DNA from: JBOGZD01 sp050697155
GTDB lineage: Bacteria; Actinomycetota; Thermoleophilia; Solirubrobacterales; 70-9
Direction: 5' to 3'
Assembly: GCA_050697155.1 (NCBI GenBank)
Contig: JBOGZD010000120.1
Location: forward strand, 1-8,759
Length of the DNA stretch: 8,759 nt
This document shows positions 1 to 5,582 of the stretch, piece by piece. The number at the start of each line of letters is the position of its first letter. Positions within the stretch are counted from its first letter, which is position 1. Both the position numbers and the translations under genes were made by a program. The notes beneath the pieces are model-generated. The model had not been told where the DNA came from and made no database searches. It saw nothing but the letters and a program-made list of their open reading frames with translations.

Positions 1-80
1 TCAAGCTGGCCGACCAACATCCGGAACTTTGCGCCGATCGCCTCCTCGTCGACCACAGCCCAAGATTCTCCGCCCACCAC
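1..80 (-). CDS. Partial N-terminus of a probable ISAzo13-like transposase (runs off the left edge)
   Basis: An open frame begins at a GTG (78-80) and runs without a stop to the window edge, giving 26 residues. They include VVDEEAIGAKFRMLVGQL. A GGGAGG ribosome-binding site (complement of 87-92) lies six bases before the GTG, which supports a real start; a second GTG follows directly. From memory of the family, ISAzo13-type transposases open with an acidic 'DE..I..KF..L...L' helix followed by an NERQRR-type motif. That motif would lie just outside the window, so the family call rests on a short resemblance. The frame is divergent from the dehydrogenase gene to its right. It could instead be an unrelated small protein. 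Confidence 0.45.
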   Translation of the reverse strand, partial: MVGGESWAVVDEEAIGAKFRMLVGQL

Positions 81-97
81 CCTGAACCTCCCAACTA

Positions 98-117
98 CGC
101 GCGTTTATTTATGCGCG
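98..117. promoter_or_regulatory. AT-rich tract inside a short inverted repeat, candidate promoter or element end
   Basis: CGCGC (98-102) and GCGCG (113-117) flank the loop GTTTATTTAT. This is the only marked AT-rich patch on the left side of the window and lies between two divergent starts. Read on the minus strand it contains CATAAATAA, which could serve as a -10 region for the leftward gene. No convincing -35 partner was found for either direction. It could also belong to the terminus of an insertion sequence. The element end cannot be defined from one side. Confidence 0.25.
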
Positions 118-137
118 AGCCCTTAGTGTTCCTCGCG

Positions 138-1322
138 ATGGCGGGAACGGCAGGGAGCCGTAGGAGGGTCGGCGCGCCCGTGGTGGCGATCGTGCTCGCC
201 GTCCTGGCGTTGCTCGCCGCGGGATCGCTGCCCGAGCCCGCGGCCGGTGGCGGGAACCTGGGGCTGCGTCAGCTCGGCAACTTCGACTCGCCGGTCTACG
301 TCGAGAACGCACCGGGGGCGAAAAGGCTCCTTTTCGTGGTGGAGCAGGCGGGGACGATCTCGGTCATGCGCAAGAACCGCACCCTCGCCAGGCCCTTCCT
401 CGACATCAGCGATCTGGTCAGCTTCGGGGGCGAGGAAGGTCTGCTCGGGCTCGCCTTCGATCCCCGCTACCAGCGCAACCGGCGCTTCTACGTCTACTAC
501 GTCACCGAGGGCGGCGACCTGCGCGTCGACTCGTTCAAGCGCAAGCGCCGCTCGAGCACCCGCGCCAAGCGCAAGTCCCGCCGCCTGGTGATCGCGATCC
601 CCCACCCGACCGCGTCGAACCACAACGGCGGCCAGCTCAGCTTCGGCCCCGACCGGTTCCTCTACCTCGGTCCCGGCGACGGCGGCGGGGCCGGCGACCC
701 GGAGGGCGACGCCCAGAACCCGGAGAGCCTGCTGGGCAAGATCCTGCGCATCGACCCGAAGCGCAAGCGCGGCTACCGCTCGCCGGCGTCGAATCCGTTC
801 GCGGGCGACGTCCCCGGCCGCGACGAGGTCTTCGCGACCGGCCTGCGCAACCCCTACCGATTCTCGTTCGATGCCAAGACCGGCGACCTGTCGATCGGCG
901 ACGTCGGCCAGAACCAGTGGGAGGAGATCAACCACGTCTCGCTCGCCCGCGCCCGGGGCGCCAACTTCGGCTGGAACCTGTTCGAGGGCAATCACGAGTT
1001 CGAGGGAGACCTCGACAATCCCCCGCCCAACTACGTCCCGCCGATCCACGAGTACGCGAGCGGCGCTGGCGGCACCTGCTCGGTGATCGGTGGCTACGTG
1101 GTCCGCGACCGCGGCCTGCCGGCGTTGCGTGGCCGCTACGTCTACGGCGACTTCTGCGCCGGCTTCGTCCACTCGCTCGACCCGGACGCGCCCGATCCGC
1201 CGGCGACGGACGGCTCGACGGGGCTTCGGGTCGACAGCCTGAGCTCGTTCGGGGAGGGCTTTCGCAATCGCCTCTACGCCGTCTCCCTCGACGGGCCCGT
1301 CTACCGGGTGGTCCAGGGGTAG
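138..1322 (+). CDS. Secreted PQQ-dependent sugar dehydrogenase-like protein (glucose/sorbosone dehydrogenase family), copy 1
   Basis: This 394-residue protein belongs to the glucose/sorbosone dehydrogenase beta-propeller family (soluble PQQ glucose dehydrogenase, Asd-type aldose dehydrogenases). Family members oxidise sugars or aldoses outside the cytoplasmic membrane, usually with PQQ. Residues 1-36 form a Sec-type signal: an RRR n-region (8-10), a hydrophobic core (15-29) and small residues before the mature part. Family motifs include SNHNGGQLSFGPD with the putative catalytic His162, the GDGGG and LLGKILRIDP blocks, GLRNP (Arg237, Asn238), IGDVGQ, and the C-terminal GGYV and GDFC blocks. 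Cys314 and Cys340 could form a disulfide. A basic stretch (KRKRR...RAKRKSRR, about 133-150) looks like a surface loop. ATG 138 was chosen because it leaves a compact signal peptide; ATG 111 is in frame, but neither has a ribosome-binding site. Substrate and cofactor are not proven; no PQQ synthesis genes are present here. Confidence 0.87.
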   Translation: MAGTAGSRRRVGAPVVAIVLAVLALLAAGSLPEPAAGGGNLGLRQLGNFDSPVYVENAPGAKRLLFVVEQAGTISVMRKNRTLARPFLDISDLVSFGGEEGLLGLAFDPRYQRNRRFYVYYVTEGGDLRVDSFKRKRRSSTRAKRKSRRLVIAIPHPTASNHNGGQLSFGPDRFLYLGPGDGGGAGDPEGDAQNPESLLGKILRIDPKRKRGYRSPASNPFAGDVPGRDEVFATGLRNPYRFSFDAKTGDLSIGDVGQNQWEEINHVSLARARGANFGWNLFEGNHEFEGDLDNPPPNYVPPIHEYASGAGGTCSVIGGYVVRDRGLPALRGRYVYGDFCAGFVHSLDPDAPDPPATDGSTGLRVDSLSSFGEGFRNRLYAVSLDGPVYRVVQG

Positions 1323-1326
1323 ATGA

Positions 1327-1352
1327 GGGATTCCAGAGGGCTGTAGAGTCCC
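1327..1352 (+). other. Weak intercistronic hairpin
   Basis: GGGATTC (1327-1333) can pair with GAGTCCC (1346-1352) with one G-U pair and a 12-base loop, just after the first dehydrogenase stop. There is no T-tract. It may be a partial terminator, an mRNA-processing structure, or chance in GC-rich DNA. Confidence 0.2.
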
Positions 1353-1383
1353 GCGGCAACGGCTCGCGAGCGAGGAGGCCCAG

Positions 1384-2967
1384 ATGGAGTCCGCGACCCA
1401 GTCCGAGACCACGGAGGCCAGCAAGGGCGCGGCCACCAACGGCCATCCCGACGCCGGCGGCGAGACGATCGAGGTCCACCGGCCGGTCGACGGCACCGTC
1501 CTCGAGACGATCACGGTCGACCCGCCCGAGCGGGTTGCGGAGGTGGTGGCGCGGGTGCGCGCCGCGCAGCCGGAGTGGGAGGCGATCGGCTTCGCCGGCC
1601 GCAAGCGCTGGCTCGAGAGCCTGCGCGACTGGATCCTCGACAACCAAGACGAGGTTGACGATCGGATGCAGGCCGAGAGCGGCAAGGTCCGGGCCGACGC
1701 CGCGCTCGAGGCCTTCTACCTGATCGACGCGATCAACTTCTGGTGCGAGCGAGGGCCGAAGTACCTCGCCGACGAGCTCGTCACCCCTCACGTGCCGCTG
1801 CTGCGAACGAGGCGGGCGAAGATCGTCTACCGGCCATATCCGCTGGTCGGGATCATCAGCCCCTGGAACTTCCCGCTGATCCTCTCGCTCGGCGACGGGA
1901 TCCCGGCCCTCGTCGCCGGATGCGGGCTGGTGATCAAGCCCTCCGAGCTCACTCCGCTGACTCTGATGGAGCTGGTCCGCGCCTGGAAGGAGGATGTCGG
2001 CGCGCCCGACGTCCTCGACGTCGTCAACGGCACCGCCGAGACCGGAGGGGCGCTGGTCGACGAGTGCGACTTCATCGGCTTCACCGGTTCGGAGCGGACG
2101 GGCAAGATCGTGATGAAGCGCGCGGCCGACACCCTGACCCCGGTCAGCCTCGAGCTCGGCGGCAAGGACCCGATGATCGTCACTCGCGACGCCGACCTCG
2201 AGCGGGCGGCAAACGCCGCCGCCTTCGGCGGGCTGCTCAACACCGGGCAGATCTGCCTCTCGGTCGAGCGCGTCTACGTCGAGGAGCCGATCTACGACGA
2301 GTTCGTCGGCAAGGTGAAGGAGAACATCGAGCGGCTGCGCCAGGGAGACGACGGCCGCGCCTATACGGCCGAGCTCGGCGCGATGACCTCGCCGGCGCAG
2401 CTCGAGATCGTCTCCGATCACGTCGAGGACGCCCGCAGCGCCGGGGCGCGGATCCTCACCGGCGGCAAGCGCAAGGACGGGCCCGGCGACTGGTACGAGC
2501 CAACCCTGATCGCCGACGCCGACCCGTCGATGAAGGTGATGCGCGAGGAGACCTTCGGCCCGGTGGTCCCGGTGATGAAGGTCAGGGACGTCGACGAGGC
2601 GGTCCGGCTGGCCAACGACACGGATTACGGGCTCGGCGGCTCCGTGTTCGCGGGCGACACCGCCGACGGCGAGCGGATCGCGCGACGGATCGAGGCCGGC
2701 ACGGTCGCCGTCAACGACCTCTACCCGACCAACTACGCGGTGCTCGGCCTGCCGATGGGTGGCTGGAAGAGCTCGGGGATCGGGTACCGCCACGGCGCGA
2801 TCGGCATCCGCAAGTACTGCCGCACCGAGTCGCTGACCATCCCGCGGCTGCCGCAGCCCAAGCGCGAGCTGCTCTGGTTCCCGTACAGCCCCAGGCAACG
2901 GCGCTTCGTCCGCCGCATCTACCGGTTCTTCAACGCGCGCGGGCTTCGCAACCGGCTCGGGCTGTAG
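1384..2967 (+). CDS. NAD(P)-dependent aldehyde dehydrogenase, GabD2/succinate-semialdehyde dehydrogenase-like
   Basis: A 527-residue cytoplasmic aldehyde dehydrogenase that oxidises an aldehyde to the acid with NAD(P)+. The canonical motifs are present: PWNFP (160-164), GFTGS in the cofactor-binding domain, LELGGK with the general-base Glu257, TGQICLS with the nucleophile Cys291, and EETFGPV (Glu389, Phe391). The N-terminal 25 residues are low-complexity and outside the conserved fold. The overall pattern resembles mycobacterial GabD2 (from memory), but substrate preference cannot be read from sequence. A C-terminal extension of about 35 residues (LLWFPYSPRQRR...) is rich in Arg and aromatics and could hold the enzyme at the membrane. 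ATG 1384 follows AGGAGG (1373-1378) at five bases, so the start is well supported. The gene lies 61 bp after one secreted dehydrogenase and 16 bp before another, suggesting use of an aldehyde made by or alongside them. Confidence 0.93.
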   Translation: MESATQSETTEASKGAATNGHPDAGGETIEVHRPVDGTVLETITVDPPERVAEVVARVRAAQPEWEAIGFAGRKRWLESLRDWILDNQDEVDDRMQAESGKVRADAALEAFYLIDAINFWCERGPKYLADELVTPHVPLLRTRRAKIVYRPYPLVGIISPWNFPLILSLGDGIPALVAGCGLVIKPSELTPLTLMELVRAWKEDVGAPDVLDVVNGTAETGGALVDECDFIGFTGSERTGKIVMKRAADTLTPVSLELGGKDPMIVTRDADLERAANAAAFGGLLNTGQICLSVERVYVEEPIYDEFVGKVKENIERLRQGDDGRAYTAELGAMTSPAQLEIVSDHVEDARSAGARILTGGKRKDGPGDWYEPTLIADADPSMKVMREETFGPVVPVMKVRDVDEAVRLANDTDYGLGGSVFAGDTADGERIARRIEAGTVAVNDLYPTNYAVLGLPMGGWKSSGIGYRHGAIGIRKYCRTESLTIPRLPQPKRELLWFPYSPRQRRFVRRIYRFFNARGLRNRLGL

Positions 2968-2983
2968 AGGTAGCGCCCTGAGG

Positions 2984-4120
2984 GTGCGGGCGGCAGCGGC
3001 GCTGGCGGCGCTCGCGGGCCTCGGCCTGGCGGCTGCGGGCACCGGCGATCCAGCCCGGGCCGGCGGCGGCCTGCGGCTGGACCGGGTCGCGAGCTTCGAC
3101 AAGCCGACCTACGTCCATGGGCCGCGCGGCGCTGGGGACCTGATGTTCGTCACCGAGCAGGAGGGGCGGGTGAAGGTGCTGCGTGGCGATCGCAAGCTCC
3201 GCGGCTCGTTCTTGAACATCGCCGGCAAGGTCTCCTGCTGCGGCGAGCGCGGGCTGCTCTCGATCGCGTTTCCGAACTACAGGCGCGACCGCCGCTTCTA
3301 CGTCTACTTCACCGACGGCCAGGGCGACATCCGCGTGGTCGAGTACCGGCGCAAGCGAGGCGAGCGGCTCCGTGCCGGCCGCGGCTCCGCTCGCAACGTG
3401 CTCGAGATCCCGCACCGGCGCTTCGCCAACCACAACGGCGGCCAGCTCCAGTTCGGCCCCGACGGCAAGCTCTGGATCGGCACCGGCGACGGTGGCGGCT
3501 CCAACGACCCCGCCGGGAACGCCCAGGACAAGGGCAGCCTGCTGGGCAAGCTGCTGCGGATCGACCCGCTGCGAAGGGGTGCGCGCAAGCCGTACCGGAT
3601 CCCCCGGGACAACCCCTACCGGGGAAAGCGCGGGCGGGATGAGATCTGGTCGCGCGGGCTTCGCAACCCGTGGCGCTTTTCGTTCGACGGCAAGCGGATC
3701 GCGATCGGCGACGTCGGCCAGGACGCGATCGAGGAGGTCGACTACGAGCGCATCCGTGGCGCCCGGGGCGCGAACTTCGGCTGGGACGCGTTCGAGGGCA
3801 ACTCGCTGGTCGAGCCCCCGGCGCCTTCCCGCCACGAGCGGCCGATCTTCACCTACCCGACCACTGGCGGAAACTGCGCGATCACCGGCGGCTACGTGGC
3901 CCGGGACCGCGGCGTGCCGGCGCTGCGCGGCCGCTACCTCTACGGGGACTTCTGCGAGGGTGAGGTCCGCAGCCTCCGCGCCCGCACCGGAGGGGCGAGC
4001 GGCGACGGCGCCGTCGGGGTGCAGCGGATCCCGCAGCTCTCCAGCTTCGGCCTCGACGCGCGCAAGCGCCTCTACGCCGTCTCGCTGAGCGGCGGCGTGT
4101 GGCGCTTCGCGCAGCGTTAG
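2984..4120 (+). CDS. Secreted PQQ-dependent sugar dehydrogenase-like protein (glucose/sorbosone dehydrogenase family), copy 2
   Basis: A 378-residue homologue of the protein at 138-1322, collinear along its length. It starts at GTG with no strong ribosome-binding site; the nearest GAGG is 13 bases upstream, so translation may be coupled to the aldehyde dehydrogenase that ends 16 bp before. Residues 1-26 form a signal peptide ending ALA-like in PARA. The family motifs are FANHNGGQLQFGPDGKLWIGTGDGGG (putative catalytic His150), LLGKLLRIDP, GLRNPWRFSFD (Arg227, Asn228), IGDVGQD, FGWD, GGYV and GDFC. Cys298 and Cys324 match the conserved cysteine pair of the first copy. A vicinal Cys85-Cys86 pair is absent from the first copy, which has Phe-Gly there. 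The divergence between copies suggests an old duplication or paired recruitment with different substrates, not a recent copy. Role inferred from family: periplasmic or extracellular sugar/alcohol oxidation. Confidence 0.87.
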   Translation: MRAAAALAALAGLGLAAAGTGDPARAGGGLRLDRVASFDKPTYVHGPRGAGDLMFVTEQEGRVKVLRGDRKLRGSFLNIAGKVSCCGERGLLSIAFPNYRRDRRFYVYFTDGQGDIRVVEYRRKRGERLRAGRGSARNVLEIPHRRFANHNGGQLQFGPDGKLWIGTGDGGGSNDPAGNAQDKGSLLGKLLRIDPLRRGARKPYRIPRDNPYRGKRGRDEIWSRGLRNPWRFSFDGKRIAIGDVGQDAIEEVDYERIRGARGANFGWDAFEGNSLVEPPAPSRHERPIFTYPTTGGNCAITGGYVARDRGVPALRGRYLYGDFCEGEVRSLRARTGGASGDGAVGVQRIPQLSSFGLDARKRLYAVSLSGGVWRFAQR

Positions 4121-4124
4121 TCGA

Positions 4125-4142
4125 CCGGCGCCCCACCGCCGG
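4125..4142 (+). terminator. Short GC hairpin after the second dehydrogenase gene
   Basis: CCGGCG (4125-4130) pairs perfectly with CGCCGG (4137-4142) around a CCCCAC loop, four bases after the stop codon. There is no downstream T-tract. This is consistent with a weak terminator or a 3'-end stabilising structure, as often found in high-GC actinobacteria. It may lower expression of the downstream hydrolase. Confidence 0.35.
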
Positions 4143-4167
4143 ACGATCGAGTACACATCAGCCGCGC

Positions 4168-5046
4168 ATGTCGACGATCCGCGAGCGGCGGCTCGAGCTG
4201 GCCGGCTTCGGGACGCGGGCGCTGCAACTGGACCCGGGGGCCGACGGGGCCGGGCCCCCGCTGGTCCTCCTGCACGGATTCTCGGACTCGGCCGATACCT
4301 GGCGGCCGGTGCTCGGCGAACTCGGACGGCAGGGACGCTCGGCGCTGGCGCTCGATTTGCCTGGCTTCGGCCAGGCCGACCGCCTCGACCGCGAGGCCGA
4401 GGTGCTGCCGCAGCTCGATCGCTTCGTGGCCGCGGCGGTCCGGCACGCCTCCCGGGAGGCCGGCGGCGTCGCGGTCGTGGTCTCCGGGAACTCCCTCGGG
4501 GGTCTCGCGGCGCTGCGCGCGGCCGAGGACCGCGAGCTTCCGATCGCCGCGATCGTCCCGGTGGCGCCGGCGGGCCTCGACATGGCGGGCTGGATCGCGA
4601 TCGTCGAGGGCGCGCCGCTGATCCGGACGATCCTGCGGGCGCCGGTGCCGCTGCCCGAGCTCGCGGTCCGCGAGGCGGTCGGTCGCGTCTACCGGGTGCT
4701 CGCCTTCGCTCGCCCCGGTGCGGTCGACGCCGCGGTTGTCAGCTCGTTCACCCGCCACGTGCGCAGCCGCCGCGACGTGGTCCGCATGGCGGGCACCGCC
4801 CGGCGCCTGCGACCGGAGATCCAGCAGCCGTTCAGGCTCGAGCGGATCACGTGCCGGGTTCTCGTCGTCTGGGGCGACCGCGACCGGATGGTGTTCGCAA
4901 GCGGCGCCGAGCGGATCCTCGCCGAGGTCGAGGACGCCCACCTCGAGCTGATCGAGGACTGCGGCCACTGCCCCCAGGTCGAGTGCCCGGAGCGCCTCGG
5001 CGAGCTGCTCGGCGCGTTCCCCGGGGTCCTGGCCGAGGCCGCGTAG
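4168..5046 (+). CDS. Alpha/beta-fold hydrolase
   Basis: A 292-residue single-domain alpha/beta hydrolase without signal peptide or membrane segment, so probably cytoplasmic. The catalytic layout is complete: oxyanion-region HGF (His36), nucleophile Ser109 in GNSLGG, acid Asp239 in WGDRDRMV (Asp237 is an alternative), and His267 in CGHCPQ. A helical cap of about 80 residues (roughly 140-220) lies between the nucleophile and the acid strand, as in haloalkane dehalogenase, epoxide hydrolase and esterase relatives. The Ser nucleophile argues against a dehalogenase or epoxide hydrolase, which use Asp. Esterase, lactonase or C-C hydrolase activity is possible; a lactonase would fit upstream sugar oxidation, but that is a guess. 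The frame is open back to 4099, overlapping the previous gene. ATG 4168 is preferred because the conserved fold starts just after it, although it has no ribosome-binding site and may be leaderless. Confidence 0.88.
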   Translation: MSTIRERRLELAGFGTRALQLDPGADGAGPPLVLLHGFSDSADTWRPVLGELGRQGRSALALDLPGFGQADRLDREAEVLPQLDRFVAAAVRHASREAGGVAVVVSGNSLGGLAALRAAEDRELPIAAIVPVAPAGLDMAGWIAIVEGAPLIRTILRAPVPLPELAVREAVGRVYRVLAFARPGAVDAAVVSSFTRHVRSRRDVVRMAGTARRLRPEIQQPFRLERITCRVLVVWGDRDRMVFASGAERILAEVEDAHLELIEDCGHCPQVECPERLGELLGAFPGVLAEAA

Positions 5047-5054
5047 CGAGGCGC

Positions 5055-5095
5055 TGTCCTGCCTGGATGGTCGTATTGCCCACCTAGGCAGGACA
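5055..5095. terminator. Long 41-nt inverted repeat between convergent genes, probable bidirectional terminator
   Basis: TGTCCTGCCT (5055-5064) and AGGCAGGACA (5086-5095) are perfect 10-base complements. The stem extends inward through GGATGG against CCACCT with one G-U pair and one A-C mismatch, leaving a nine-base loop (TCGTATTGC). It lies 9 bp after the hydrolase stop and 33 bp beyond the 3' end of the opposing GH6 remnant. A bidirectional terminator is the simplest reading. No T-tract follows on either strand. An alternative is a dispersed repeat element carried in intergenic space. Confidence 0.55.
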
Positions 5096-5127
5096 CCCAA
5101 CGACACCGCCTGCGGCCTCTAAGGGCC

Positions 5128-5580
5128 TCACCCCTCCGGCGCCCGCCTTGCCAGGCCGAGCGCGTATTCGGGCCACCACTCACCGGGGGCCGGGCCGCCG
5201 TTGCAGGGGCCGTCGGATTCGCCTGGGGGCTTGATCCACATGTACGCGTCGACGAGCGGGTCGGCGGTGGCCGCGGTCGGCGCCGGGCCGAGAGCGCGGC
5301 CGGGCGGGTTGCACCAGGCGTCGTCGGAAGCCGGGCCGAGGCCGTTACGGCTCGTGTCGATCAGCAAGTGCTTGCCGCCGAGCCGCTCTGCGACCTTGCG
5401 CCCGTAGGCAACCTCGGTCGTGGTGTGGCGGAAGCTGCTCACGTTGAGCGCGAAGCCGCGCACCCGGCGCACGCCGGCCCGGCGCAGGCGGCGAGCGGTA
5501 ACCGCGGCCCCGTTCCAGGCCGAGTGCCCGGCGTCGATGTACACCGAGGCGCCTGAGCGGACTTCGATCAGGCGGGTCCC
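5128..5580 (-). pseudogene. C-terminal remnant of a glycoside hydrolase family 6 (cellulase/endoglucanase) gene
   Basis: The frame encodes about 150 residues matching the C-terminal half of a GH6 catalytic domain: VYIDAGHSAWN (coding DNA about 5512-5547), GFALNVSSF, LIDTSRNGLGP, WCNPPGRALG and WIKPPGESDG (about 5211-5240), ending near WWPEYALGLARRA. GH6 enzymes cleave beta-1,4-glucan with inversion. The Asp in ESDG corresponds to Asp265 of Thermobifida fusca Cel6A. The N-terminal half, with the catalytic acid (Asp117 region, 'GRDCG' in that enzyme) and signal peptide, is absent. Homology begins within a few codons of the metE stop. The same frame continues upstream inside metE as Arg/Pro-rich sequence unlike GH6, so there is no credible start. 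The surviving half has no internal stop or frameshift, suggesting a recent deletion, a rearrangement or an assembly join. Confidence 0.8.
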
Positions 5581-5582
5581 TC

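Noticed and set aside
123..1685. Minus-strand open frame of 520 codons across the first dehydrogenase gene
   Set aside because: It is the complement of a well-supported plus-strand gene, with low-complexity composition and no motif.
928..3102. Very long minus-strand open frame (724 codons) antisense to the dehydrogenase and aldehyde dehydrogenase genes
   Set aside because: The translation is Arg/Ala/Pro/Val-rich with no domain, and the plus strand has clear protein families here. High GC makes long antisense frames common.
4099..4167. Upstream extension of the hydrolase to an ATG overlapping the second dehydrogenase
   Set aside because: The extra 23 residues are unlike the family, the ATG has no ribosome-binding site and it lies within the preceding coding sequence.
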